From contig OY829541.1 in NCBI GenBank assembly GCA_963691705.1, positions 52,162,377-52,226,376 of the forward strand: a DNA stretch of 64,000 nt. The letters run 5' to 3'. The notes beneath the pieces were generated by a model that saw only the letters and a list, made by a program, of their open reading frames with translations, was not told the DNA's origin and made no database searches. This stretch comes from Viola odorata (lineage: Eukaryota > Streptophyta > Magnoliopsida > Malpighiales > Violaceae). A program made the translations under genes and the position numbers. The stretch's first letter is position 1. Every line of letters begins with the position of its first letter. Below, in pieces: positions 31,839 to 44,024 of the stretch.

Positions 31839-34800
31839 ATGAACTCAGCAGGCTCGGTATCTGCAAATCTGAATAGTGTACCGCTATTGTCTTCCACCAA
31901 CTTCAAGTTGTGGAAGAGGAAGGTTGAGACTGCACTCTGCTGTATGAATAAAGATATGGCACTCTACGGGGATTGTCCTCCGGAACCAGATTCTGAAAGT
32001 TCTGATAAGGATAAGCAGACTTTCGAAGACTGGCAACAATCCAACAGAGCTTGTCGGTTGGTCATACTGAGTGTCGTCCCACTGTCCATGCAGAGCACAC
32101 AGAAAAGGAAGCTAGTGCCATCAAGATCCTAGAGATCTTGGCTCGTCGCTATACCCATACAGAGAAGACCGAAATTAGCGATACTATTCGCAAGTTTTCG
32201 ACCATAAAGTACAGAGGGGATAGCGACATACTGGAGTATGCCCAGGAGATCATCAACCTAGCTGAGAAGCTGAAGGCACTTAAAGTTGAGTTACCAGATG
32301 ATTATCTAGTACATCATGTGCTTGCTTCACTTCCACCTCAATACAGTCAGTTCGAGGTGAGTTACAATTGTCAAGAAAATAAGTGGACAATTGATCAGCT
32401 GACTGTTCATCTGGTTCAGGAACAGGACAGGTTGAGACATTCTCAGCTGGATAGTGCTCATCTAGCTACTACCTCTTCATCAGGTTTCAAGAAGAGGAAA
32501 GGGAAAGAGACTGCAGGGTCTGGCTCTCAGAAGAAGCATAAAGGCTCAAATACTGAGCATAAGGGACCAAAATGTTTCTTCTGCAAGAAAACAGGCCACT
32601 TTAAGAAGGACTGCGCCAAGTATAAAACTTGGTGTGATAAGAAAGGTATGTCCTTGTCTCTTATTAGTACGGAATCCCTTTTAGTTTCTGTGTCTAAGAA
32701 CACTTGGTGATTAGATACCGAAACCACTAAACACATAAGTGTTTCTTTGCAGGGGTGCAGAACGTACCGGAAGCCCATGGAAAGTGAGAGGTTTCTCTAT
32801 ATGGGTGCAGGTGACCCGGTACAAGTTGAGGGCATCGCTACATTAGAATTAATATTATGTACTGGTTTTATTTTAGAGTTAAAGAAGACTTTTTATGTAC
32901 CGTCTTTTCGACAGAATCTGATTTCTATTTCTTTGTTGGACAAAGAAGGTTATGCTTTCAACTTTGGGAATAACAAAAGTCTCCTTTATTTTAACTCTAC
33001 TTTGGTTGGAACCGGTACATTGATTGATTCCGATAACTTGTATTTATTGCATTCGGTTGACAGCAATAATGAATGTTATGCTAGCGAGTCCAGAGGGGTT
33101 AAGCGTAAATTGCCAGCTGAGGATTCATTCAGGTTATGACACAGATGGTTAGGTCATATCTCTGCAAGGAGAATAGACCGACTTGTGTCAGATGGAATCC
33201 TCGAAGCACTGGATCACACAGACCAACAGGTTTGTATTGAGTGCATAAAGGGCAAAACCACAGACAAGAGGAGGTTTGAGGCTGAGAGATGTACAGAAAC
33301 TCTAAAACTGATACATACCGATAGCTGTGGTCCATTCCCTACGGCATACTGGAATGGTCAACGGTATTTTATCACGTTTATAGATGACTTCTCTCGTTAC
33401 GACTATTTGTACCTTTTAAAGGAAAAGTCCGAGGCATTGGATGCTTTCAAGTCTTTTAAAGCTGAAGTTGAAAATCAACTCGGAAAGGCTATTAAGGCTG
33501 TCAGATCGGATCGTGGTGGTGAGTACTACGGTCGATATGATGGATCAGGTGAACAGCGTCCTGGGCCATTTGCCCAATTTCTTGATGAGTGTGGGATAGT
33601 TCCACAATACACCATGCCGGGGTCTCCGACCATGAATGGTGTATCTGAAAGGAGGAACCGTACCCTTGAGGATATGGTAAGGAGTATGATTGCGAATACC
33701 ACCTTACCTACATCACTCTGGGAGATGCTTTAAGAACTGCAGTCTATATTCTCAATAGGATACCAACAAAAGCGACTAACAAAACCCCATATGGGTTATG
33801 GACTGGCCGAAAACCTATCTTAAAGCATTTAAAAGTTTGGGGATGTCCAGTAGAGGCAAGGCTTTATAGGCCCGATGAAAGGAAACTGGACTTAAGGATT
33901 GTTAGTTGTTATTTTGTTGGATATCCGGAGAGGTCACGAGGGTATAAGTTTTACAACCCTACTACCCGAACTTTTTTCGAGACGAGAAATGCTAGGTTCC
34001 TTGAGGATATTGATTTGGGGGGGAAGATAGAAGGTCAGATGTCGTTTTTGAGGAGGATTCAGACATACCTCATCCTCATGCAGTTTCTGAGGGACAGGAT
34101 GAACTTATTGTTCCTATTCCTGTTCTTATCCCTCAGAGAGCAAGAAACGATGTCATTAATCTTCCTGCAGGACCAGGACAAGATCCACAGGTTATACCTG
34201 AGGATCATCAGGATGTCCATGAGGGTCCACAACCGGAACAAACAACCTCAAATAGTTGAGGACCAAGTAGAGGCAGATATGCCGTTAAGGAGATCCACTA
34301 GAGTGAGGAGAAATGCGATTCCGGATGATTATATCGTATTTCTGCAAGAACATGAGGATACTATTGACTTTTTAGAGGATGACCCGCTTACCTTTAAAGA
34401 GGCTAATAGTCGTTCTGACGCTCGAGAGTGGATAAGGTCCATAGGGGATGAACTCAAATCCATGAAGGACAACATTGTTTGGGAACTTGTACCATTGCCT
34501 GAGAAAAAGAAACCGATAGGTTGCAAATGGGTTTTCAAAACCAAAAGGGATTCTCAGGACAATATTGAGAGGTACAAGGCACGTCTTGTCGCGAAAGGGT
34601 TCACCCAAAAGGAAGGAATAGACTATAAAGAGGCATTCTCTCCAGTTTCATCGAAGGACTCTTTAAGGACTATTATGGCCCTAACGACACACTTCGATCT
34701 TGAGCTACACCAAATGGATGTAAAGACTACTTTCCTCAATGGGGATCTTGAGGAAGAAATCTACATGAGGCAACCAGAAGGACTATCCTCCAACGAGGAT

Positions 34801-36165
34801 AGTGAATTGGTTTGTAAATTAAAGAAGTATATCTATGGGCTCAAGCAAGCTTCCAGTCAATGGTACTTGAAGTTCCATAGTGTTATTACTTCATACAGTT
34901 TCGAAGTAAACGCTGTGGAGGACTGTCTGTACCATAAGTTCAGTGGGAGTAGATTTGTATTTCTACTGTTATATGTGGATGACATTTTGCTTGCTACTAA
35001 CGATGTAAAGCTTCTTCAGGATACTAAGGTTTTTCTCTCAGATAACTTTGAGATGAAAGACCTTGGGGAAGCATCTTTTGTGTTGGGGATTCAGATACAC
35101 CGTGATCGTTCACGAAGTACCCTTGGACTATCACAAAAGGGTTACATCGATAAAGTACTAAAGAGGTTTAGTATGCAAAATTGTAAGCCACATGATACCC
35201 TTATCTCCAAAGGTGAGAAATTTAGCCTTGATCAGTGTCCTAAGACGGACTTGGACCGCAAGTTCATGGAGGGTGTACCATATGCTTCGGCTGTGGGAAG
35301 CATCATGTATGCACAGGTTTGCACCCGTCCGAATCTTGCATCACAAAAGGGTTACATAGATAAAGTAATAAAGAGGTTTAGCATGCAAAATTTTAAGCCA
35401 CATGATACCCCTATCTCCAAAGGTGAGAAATTTAGCCTTGATCAGTGTCCTAAGACGGACTTGGACCGCAAGTTCATGGAGGGTGTACCATATGCTTCGG
35501 CTGTGGGAAGCATCATGTATGCACAGGTTTGCACCCGTCCGGATCTTGCATTTATTGTTGGTATGTTAGACAGATACCAGAGCAATCCCGGAAGGGATCA
35601 TTGGGTTGCAGCCAAAAGAGTCTTTCGATACCTGCAGAAAACGAAAGACTATATGCTCACATACAGGAGATCAGATCAGCTAGAGATCATTGGGTATACT
35701 GATTCTAATTTCGCTGGATGCCAGGATAGCTGGAGATCGACTTCAGGTTATGTCTTTCTTCTGGCTGAAGGAGCCATTTCATGGAAGAGTGCGAAACAGT
35801 CACTTGTTGCATCTTCCACTATAGAGGCTGAGTTCGTAGCTTGCTACGGGGCATCCAGTCATGCTATATGGCTGCGGAACATGGTTAAGGAACTGCGAGT
35901 TGTCACTGGTATTAAGAGACCATTGAGGATCTTTTGTGACAACCGGGCTGTTGTGCTGTACTCCAACTGTAATCGGAGTTCTTCCAGGTCGAAGCACATT
36001 GATATAAAGTTCTTTGTCGTTAAAGAAAGGGTTCAGAGCAATCAAGTTAGCATAGAGTTACTGGGTACAAACGATATGGTTGCGGATCCGCTCACTAAGG
36101 CATTGACACTTATAGCATTTCATGGCCATGTATCGAGCATGGGTGTCATTAAGTTAGATGCCTGA
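31839..36165 (+). pseudogene. Ty1/copia gag-pol polyprotein, broken
   Basis: Gag starts at ATG 31839 (MNSAGSVSANLNSVPLLSS) and shifts frame near 32100. It ends with a zinc knuckle CFFCKKTGHFKKDC (32574-32615). TGA 32708-32710 precedes a protease-like LDTETTKH. TGA 33137-33139 stands just before HRWLGHIS of the GAG-pre-integrase domain. The integrase has D, D, E in HTDSCGP, RSDRGGEY and NGVSERRN. A frameshift near 33728 precedes a long open stretch to 36165, whose acidic linker (about 34020-34250) is also out of frame. RT carries YVDDILLATND (~34972) and RNase H has GYTDSNFAG and CDNRAV. A 210-bp in-frame duplication lies between RT and RNase H. The element cannot make its own proteins. Confidence 0.9.
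35131..35550 (+). repeat. In-frame 210-bp tandem duplication in copia pol
   Basis: 35131-35340 and 35341-35550 are near-identical. Each encodes 70 residues from SQKGYIDKV to QVCTRP(N/D)LA, the RT connection region. The frame is kept across both copies, with about six base differences. Confidence 0.95.
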
Positions 36166-36560
36166 GATTAGTGGGAGTTCGGTTTGTACTATTGTAACTT
36201 GTATATGTTCTAACTGTGTATTATGTTATTTCCCAGTTTATATATGATGTTTTTGTTTCATTATATGCTCTGAATGTTTGATCTCATAAAGTAAAGAGGA
36301 TCAGTTGGAAATTTGACAAGTATAGATCACTTGTAATTTCCATGCTGCACATGCACACTAGATCCATGTCATTAATTAGTTAGTGCTCGTAATCATCACG
36401 AGTTTAGTCGCTTGAACTGCGACGACTGCTCTTTTGGTTCTTGCATTAATGAAATTGATGGACCGGATTGAATTAGATGGATATATGCTAGAATTCGGGG
36501 GTTAACATATGATTGTATGACAAAAGGTGGTACTATAAGGAACGCATATTGTGTAGTTGT

Positions 36561-36573
36561 CCAAGTGGGAGAT
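36561..36573 (+). promoter_or_regulatory. Polypurine tract of the copia element
   Basis: CCAAGTGGGAGAT directly precedes the 3' LTR, the usual copia arrangement. Confidence 0.85.
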
Positions 36574-37129
36574 TGTTGGAATTTGGACAACGGGACTAAA
36601 GCGTTAGTACCGTTCGTACACGTTGGAATATATGGACGCATATGTTATGTGTGTACCGTCATATAATATATTGTTAATATAAAGTTAATTGGACCAAATT
36701 GATGATCTATTAAAATTAAGTGGTCCAATCGTCTAATTAAAACAGTGTGAGGGGTAAATCTGGTGATTGTGCAAATTTTGGATTAATTTCGAATTGTTGA
36801 TGGACCGATTCGGAATTAATAAAAACATTGAGGATGGAATTGATCCCTGGTGGAGTTGCTTTTTAAAGAAACCGCTCTTCAGTTTTTTATATAAGGAAAA
36901 ACACGATAAAGAAATAACATGTATTGAAAAACAGACAGTTTTGGTTCTCCATCCAACCCCAAAGTAACCATCCACCAGAAGATCAAGTTTCCAAAATTAC
37001 TTTAATTTCATGGCATCATCAGGTACGCTTCCGCATTCCATTATGATTCATATATTAATTGAGTTGATTCGTTCCTATACTGTTATTCATAAGGTTAAGA
37101 ACAACAGTGAATATCTTTTGGTTCTAACA
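36574..37129 (+). repeat. 3' LTR of the copia element
   Basis: 556 bp, partner of 7445-8000. The target duplication ATTGG follows at 37130-37134. Confidence 0.95.
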
Positions 37130-38778
37130 ATTGGTGCATTTGTTGCGAATAATGATTCGATTGATCATAATGAGAATGAGAATTCGGGTCCTGTATGCTC
37201 ATAATTTTAGAAGAATTGTTGCGCAACTGCGCTGTTTTTCGTGTTATGCTGCATTATTATGACACAGAGGGATCAGAATTCAGCATTACTAATTTTTCCT
37301 CTTCTAATTGCCTTTCTTACTTACAAATTGGAGTTGGTTAAGAAGAATTTAGATCAAACAATTCCTTTTAAAGAACAATTGTTTTCTCACTATATAAATG
37401 TTAAAATGCATTAAAAAAATATAATTTGAATAAATTAATTTTAATTTGGCTTGATAAATTGAATAAATTGGTGCTAATAGAATCGAAATTATGAACTGAT
37501 GGACTGCTATAGATAAATGTGAAACATGGGATCAAAATAGAAATTATTAAACGAGGCAAAAAAAAAGTCGTCGTCATTTAAAAAAAATGGTTTTTGACAA
37601 CTTTGGAACCTAACATACTACTACTTCAGTGGGCCTGTTAATCAGATATTGATCTGAGAAAGCCCAACTTCCGGCCCACGAACACACTCTTTCCTTCGTC
37701 ATATAATACGGGCATACGACTGATTCACACTCTCCCTTGTCATCTTCGATTTCTCCGTAAGATATCGAGAAGGTCCGTCTCAAGGAGTAAGTCTTTGCCG
37801 CTGTCAAATCTGACGGTAAATCACTATTATCAGCTCTTTAATTTGGTGAATACATGAATTCCATTGAGCTGCATCCAGCCCAGCGAGTTTGATTTAACTT
37901 TTTGGGTGTTGTGTAGATATGGTGCCGTTGTATGAAACCCCAGTGGCAGATTCGATATTGGAGAAGGACCAGAGTGTGTTGGATTCGATGCGTGCGAAGA
38001 ATGAGGAGGAGCTTAAGAAGCATGATGAGAAGTTAGTGTCCCTGTATTGATTTATTTGCTTGCGTTTCAACGTGGAAATGGTAGCTTAGAAATAAAAAGA
38101 AGGTTCTAAGATGCTGTTGTAGTTGCCAACACTTCCTGGATTCGACTTGTGTGTTCTAATTCTCTGCATTTGAATTTGTGCTATGTTTTATGCTTAGTAG
38201 TGTATTTGAGTGATGAGTTTGTGGTGTTGTGGTGTGCTGTGCTATATTTGTTTATGAAAGAGGTGTGCTGCTATGGGGTTATAAATAGATTTGTGTAGTG
38301 TGGTGTAAACTGTTGGTGTTGAAAGGGATGGAGTGGGGGAGTGATAATCCGAGAAGTGGCATTGGAGAGATATGGTTGGGAATATTTTGCATGTTTTGTT
38401 TTGGATTCTTGCAAATGATAGATTGATAATTGTATTAGATAAGTTAAATTTGATGGATTTAACCCCATTACATTTTTTAGTAGACATTAACATTGCTTAT
38501 AGACTAGGAAGTTTGTGTGGATTAAATTCCTTACCATCATCTGCCATTGACAACAGAGTTTATAGTGGGTGCATGTATGCATCTTGCAACAGAATGAAAA
38601 ATGAGTACGGTTGAAACTGTATTTGGAGTAGGACTTTAATGGCTCACTCTGGTGGTTTTATTGAATAACTAATGATTCTCACCTGTGTTCTGAATTTTAT
38701 ATGTATTCCAATAGTTTAAAAGATTGTTAGATAGCTGGTGCGCCTCACATTAATGGGGTTCTACCCTGCTGTTTGGTC
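37130..38778 (+). pseudogene. RPN7 5'-end duplicate (pseudogene)
   Basis: This is a direct copy of 40260-42080 and covers upstream DNA, part of exon 1, intron 1, exon 2 and intron 2 of RPN7. About 140 bp around the start codon are missing (the joint is near 37756). The remaining exon 1 has a GAA-to-TAA stop at about 37788, and exon 2 shows substitutions. Similarity ends at 38778, a few bases before the exon 3 acceptor, so the copy never held a whole gene. The upstream part of this copy continues at 7337-7444, on the far side of the copia element. Confidence 0.92.
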
Positions 38779-39407
38779 ACACCAACTATCGTAAGGGGGG
38801 TGAGAGTGCCGAACTACTCACACCAACTACAAGGAGGTATTTGATTTGAGTGGCAGAGTAATCTCGAAATTCTTTGTGCTTTTCTTTCCATTTCATCCCA
38901 CTTTGGAAATTCACCATATTTAGCAAAGCATGATTTTAATGTCCTTTTCAGATGGAGGATTGACCTTTATATGGTAAAGGATGTTGTCAAATACTTCGGC
39001 ATTCTTGATACGATCACAATCTTGCTTTCATTTTTATGTTCTCACATAAAGATTGAATGCCATCATCCCATCTTTAGATATTTTGGCATTGAAGAATGGG
39101 TGGTTAAGGCTTGGCTTTGTTTTTGTGTTTGTTATTGTTATAATTGCGTCCTAGATGAATTAGACAGGATCAAGTCGTCGTTTTTCTTTATTAAAAATGG
39201 TGTGTTGCATTAATTATCTGTGGTGTAATGGATGGGAAATGAAGTCTAGATTTTTCTTTATTATTGTCCCGGCTTTATTGTACTTATTTACATTTTTGTT
39301 TTTGTTTATAACCAGGCATGAAGAAGAAGAACTAGATCTCCAGGCACCAAAAGAAAACTCACTCTCGATTTCTCTCTGTACGTCTTGGCCAAGATGCGGA
39401 TGACCAA
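38779..39407 (+). other. Spacer between the duplication and the gag fragment
   Basis: About 600 bp with no gene I can support. It begins with GGTCACACCAACTATCG, a phrase partly repeated as CTCACACCAACTAC at about 38818. The end, from about 39310, may already be the 5' part of the gag fragment. Confidence 0.4.
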
Positions 39408-40227
39408 GTGACTGACCACCCGAAGGAAACAGCAGAAGCTGATAACCGTAGGAGCATTTGGGTGATTAAGTCTGGTACCATACATCACCTGCCCAAGTTC
39501 CATGGTCTCACTAGTGAAAGCCCCTATGACCACCTTCGAGAATTTTCTTGGGTCTGCGATTCAATGAAACCTCAAGAGGTGGGCATTCTTCATGCTAAAT
39601 TTAGAGCATTTCCATGGTCTTTGCAAGGGGACGCCAAGAGATGGTTCTTTAACCTTTCCATCGAATCCATTCGGAGTTGGGATGATATGTCTAGGGTATT
39701 CCTGGCCGAGTACTTTCCAGCTAGCAAGGCAAGCTCTTTACGGAAGGAGTTAGTGGCAATTCAGCAGAAAGATGATGAGCACCTCTATCAATACTATGAG
39801 AGATTCCAGAGATTGCAACGGTTACGCCCACCTCATGGAATAAAGGAAGCATTCCTGATTCTATTTTTTTATGATGGCATGCTACAGAGCGACCAACGCA
39901 TATTTGATGCTGCTAGTCGTGGAGCCCTGATCGACTTAACTCCTGCCCAAGCCAGAAAATTGATTGAAACCATGACCAACAACCAACGTCAATATAGAGT
40001 TTCTAACAGTGTCATTCCTGCAAGCGAGGTAAGGGTTGCTGCCATTGAGTCTAAACTTTCTGAAATAATCCTTCTTCTTGAAACTTTTGTCGGTAGAACA
40101 CCATAAGTTGAGACTCAAGTGTTTTTCAATCAAGTGGAACCCCTCCCCAATGCATGCCCAACTCTCCAAGAAGAATATGTTAACATGATGAATAGATATG
40201 AAAGTCTTGACTTTACACACGGAGGAT
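39408..40227 (+). pseudogene. Gypsy (Athila-like) gag fragment
   Basis: The open frame carries the retrotransposon gag core: IHHLPKFHGL, HLREFSWVCDSMKP, LQGDAKRWFFNL and then YYERFQRLQRL. This arrangement is typical of Athila gag. It is interrupted by TAA (about 40104-40106), continues in phase through VFFNQVEPLPNACPTLQEEY, and ends at TAG about 40227. There is no start context, pol or LTR nearby, so it is an isolated fragment. Its 3' end was included in the local duplication and reappears at 7337-7430. Confidence 0.75.
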
Positions 40228-40861
40228 AGATAGAGTAAGCAGGAGATCTCTTTTGGCTGATTGGTGCATTTGTCGCCAACAGTGATTCGATTGATCATAA
40301 TGGGAATGAGAACTGAGGTCCTGTATGCTCATAATTTTAGAAGAATTGTTGCGCAACTGCGCTGTTTTTCTCGTGTTATGCTGCATTATTATGACACAGT
40401 GGGATCAGAGTTCAGCGTTACTCATTCTCTTCAAATTGCCTTTCTTGCTTACAAATTGGAGTTGGTTAAGAAGAATTTAGATCAAACAATTCCTATTAAG
40501 AACAATTGTTTTATCACTATATAAATATTAAAATACATTAAGAAAATATAATTTGAATATTTTTGCAAAAATGGAGAATAAATTAATTTTAATTTGGCTT
40601 GAGAAATACTAAATATGATAAATTGAATAAATTGGTGCTAATAGAATTGAATTTATGAATTGATGGACTCCTATAGATAAATGTGAAACATGGGATCAAA
40701 ATAGAAATTATTAAACGAGGAAAAAAAAGTCGTCGTCATTTAAAAAAAATGGTTTTTGACAACTTGGGAACCTAACATACTACTACTTCAGTGGGCCCAT
40801 TAATCAGATTATTGATATGAGCAAGCCCAACTTCTGGCCCACGAATACACTCTTTCCTTCG

Positions 40862-40870
40862 GCATATAAG
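40862..40870 (+). promoter_or_regulatory. RPN7: TATA box of RPN7
   Basis: GCATATAAG lies about 115 bp upstream of ATG 40985. The duplicate upstream region has TCATATAATA at the same place (about 37700). Confidence 0.5.
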
Positions 40871-40984
40871 AGGGGCATACGACTTTTATTCACACACTCC
40901 ATTGTCATCTTCGATTTCTCCTTGCTCAAGCAAAGCCCCTCAAAATACTCACCACCAGCAAACTTTTAGAAAACTCAGCTAGCC

Positions 40985-43533
40985 ATGGAAGGCCAAGAGG
41001 GAAGTCAGCAGCCGCATCTTATACTCGCGCACAAGCGATTCCTCCTCACACACCCTGATGTGCAAGATATCGAGAAGGTCCGTCTCAAGGAGGAAGTCTT
41101 TGCCGCTGTCAAATCTGACTGTAAATCACTATTATCAGCTCTTTAATTTAGTGAATACATGAATTCCACTGAGTTGCATCTAGCCCAGCGAGTTTGATTT
41201 AACTTTTTGGGTGTTGTGCAGATATGGTGCCGTTGTATGAAACCCTAGTGGCAGATTCGATATTGGAGAAGGACCAGAGTGTGTTGGATTCGATGCGTGC
41301 GAAGAATGAGGAGGAGCTTAAGAAGCTTGATGAGAAGTTAGTGTCCCTGGATTGATTTATTTGCTTGCGTTTTAACGTGGAAATGGTAGCTTAGAATAAA
41401 AAGAAGGTTCTAAGATGCTGTTGTAGTTGCCAACACTTCCTGGATTGGACTTGTGTGTTCTAATTCTCTGCATTTGAATTTGTGCTATGTTTTATGTTTA
41501 GTAGTGTATTTGAGTGATTAGTTTGTGGTGTTGTGCTGTCCTGTGCTATATTTGTTTATGAAAGAGGTGTGCTGCTATGAGGTTATAAATAGATTTGTGT
41601 AGTGCGGTGTAAACTGTTGGTGTTGAAAGGGATGGAGTAGGGGAGTAATAATCCGAGAAGTGGCATTGTAGAGATATGATTGGGAATATTTTGCATGTTT
41701 TGTTTTGGATTCTTGCAAATGATGGATTGAATAATTTTATTAGATAAGTTAAATTTGATGGATTTAACCCCATTACATTTTTTAGTAGACATTAACATTC
41801 CTTATAGACTAGGAAGTTGTGTGGATTAAAATTCCTTACCATCATCTGCCACTGACAACAGAGTTTATAGTGGGTGCTTGTATGCATCTTGCAACAGAAT
41901 GAAAAATGAGTACGGTTGAAACTGTATTTGGAGTAGGACTTTAATGGTTCACTCTGGTGGTTTTATTGAATAACTAATGATTCTCACCTGTGTTCTGAAT
42001 TTTATATGTATTCCAATAGTTTAAAAGATTGTTAGATAGCTGGTACTCCTCACGTTGATGGGGTTCTACCCTGTTGTTTATAGGATTGCTGATGCAGAAG
42101 AGAACTTGGGTGAAAGTGAAGTTCGTGAAGCTCATTTGGCCAAATCCTTGTTCTACATTCGGATTGGTGATATGGTAAATGATTTTTAAAATTGTAGACT
42201 TCCAAACCCCTTCTTGTTCATTGTCCAATGAGTGATGTCTTACTTGCACATCTATTATGTTTCAAATTTAGGAGAAAGCATTGGAACAACTGAAAGTGAC
42301 TGAAAGCAAAACAGTTGCAGTTGGGCAAAAGATGGACCTGGTCTTCCATACTTTACAGCTCGGTTTTTTCTACCTCGATTTTGATCTGATTTCCAAGAGC
42401 ATTGACAAGGCGAAGAGGTAATAAAGAAGATTTTCAACTGCGTTTTGCCTATGTTTCCTAAAGATTCTCTTTGGTGCGTTTTTCCACTATCTTGAGTGTT
42501 TTCCCTTTGATGCTAGCTTGTTTGAAGAAGGAGGTGACTGGGAGAGGAAGAATCGTTTGAAGGTGTATGAAGGCCTGTACTGCATGTCCACTAGAAATTT
42601 CACGAAAGCAGCAACTTTGTTTCTGGATTCCATTTCAACCTTTACAACATACGAACTTTTCCCTTATGACACCTTCATATTTTACACTGTCCTTACCAGC
42701 ATTATAACATTGGATAGGGTTTCCCTGAAGCAAAAGGTAATCGCAGTGGTGAATTGGATTTCCATCTCATGTATTATCCAGGTCTGTTAGTAATTGTACT
42801 TGAATTTTGCAGGTAGTGGATGCTCCTGAGATCTTGACGGTGATTGGGAAAATCCCACATCTTACGGAATTTTTGAACTCTTTGTATGATTGCCAATACA
42901 AGTCATTCTTCTCAGCATTTTGTAAGTGGGGATATGAACCGTCTCCTTTTGTTATCAGTAATTTAGTGCTTGTAATATCTATAGTTATATGTTAAAGAAT
43001 CATTGAAGGATTAATCAACTAGTTGCTATAACTTTGTCGTCTTATTGTTTGTTTCTTCTTGGACAGCTGGTTTGACAGAACAAATTAAACTGGACCGCTA
43101 TTTGCACCCACACTTCCGATATTACATGAGGGAGGTTAGAACTGTTGTATACTATCAGTTCCTGGAATCCTATAAGAGTGTCACAATTGAGGCAATGGCA
43201 AAGGCTTTCGGCGTGACTGTGGAGTTCATTGACTTGTAAGTCGCCAAATTTCATGGATTGCTTACTTTTAGTACTTCTTTCCCCTTGGCTTGAATTACCC
43301 CTGCTGTGTGTGTTTAAGGAAATTCTTCTTAAATCAAGCTTTTGGTGTGTGCTTGTAGGGAGCTATCACGCTTTATTGCGGCTGGAAAGCTCCATTGCAA
43401 GATTGATAAAGTTGCAGGTGTCCTTGAAACCAATCGACCTGATGCTAAGAATGCTCTTTACCAGTCAACTATCAAGCAAGGGGATTTCTTATTAAACCGG
43501 ATCCAGAAGCTGTCGCGGGTTATTGATCTGTGA
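40985..43533 (+). CDS. RPN7: 26S proteasome regulatory subunit RPN7 (PSMD6)
   Basis: Eight exons: 40985-41120, 41222-41336, 42084-42174, 42272-42417, 42517-42736, 42813-42921, 43067-43235 and 43359-43533. All are bounded by GT-AG and join to 386 aa without a stop, the normal length for plant RPN7. RPN7 is a lid subunit of the 19S regulatory particle and acts in ubiquitin-dependent degradation in cytosol and nucleus. Recognisable stretches include [34 protein letters not shown] (the conserved helical repeat region), [20 protein letters not shown], and a C-terminal PCI domain (about residues 195-365; [33 protein letters not shown]). Its 5' half is duplicated just upstream as a pseudogene. A solitary gag fragment lies about 750 bp before the start. 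Confidence 0.97.
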
Positions 43534-43983
43534 GTTAGGTAGGCAGTTATGTTGTAGTTTGCCTATTATGGCAAGTTTGAGAAGTTCGGTGAAAGAGGGA
43601 ATTGCGTTGGATATTTCCAATTTACTAATGTGGTACTTAAGTGAATTGTTCTTTGTTCTCAAACATTTGGGGATTAAAGCATATTGATTTTCGTTGTTAG
43701 TGTCTCAGTTTCTGATGCAAAATCCTTGTTGGGTGTTGTTCTTCTTTTCTTTTCTTTTTCTTTTCTTTCAGAATATGGGGTGTGTGTAATGTGTATCCTA
43801 AGCTTGGGTTGGCTATGAAATTTGATTGCTCTGTTCTTTTTTGCGGGGAAAAGAATGATTTGAGCTGCGATAAGGATTTTGCATTGGTCAAGCTGAAGAG
43901 GGTATCTAGATCAATAAGTTCTTGCTCACTTGCATAAGAACATCTTAGCAAATTAACCGGTTATTTGTTGTACACGACTGAGC

Positions 43984-44024
<41 letters not shown>

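Larger units (their letters stand above)
7445..37129 (+). mobile_element. Ty1/copia retrotransposon hosting four nested elements
   Basis: Two 556-bp LTRs (7445-8000 and 36574-37129) both begin TGTTGGAATTTGG and end GGTTCTAACA. They are flanked by ATTGG at 7440-7444 and 37130-37134. A tRNA-Met-like primer site follows the left LTR and a CAAGTGGGAGAT polypurine tract precedes the right one. The polyprotein is at 31839-36165. Removing the four inserted elements and their target duplications leaves about 7.3 kb, with a leader of about 1.45 kb. I count 11 substitutions between the LTRs, nine of them transitions. The related duplicate at 40260 lacks the insertion, which proves both ends. Confidence 0.95.

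Noticed and set aside
41546..41798. Minus-strand ORFs of 71-75 codons in RPN7 intron 2, also at 38242-38493
   Set aside because: They are conserved only because the intron is duplicated; no features of a gene.
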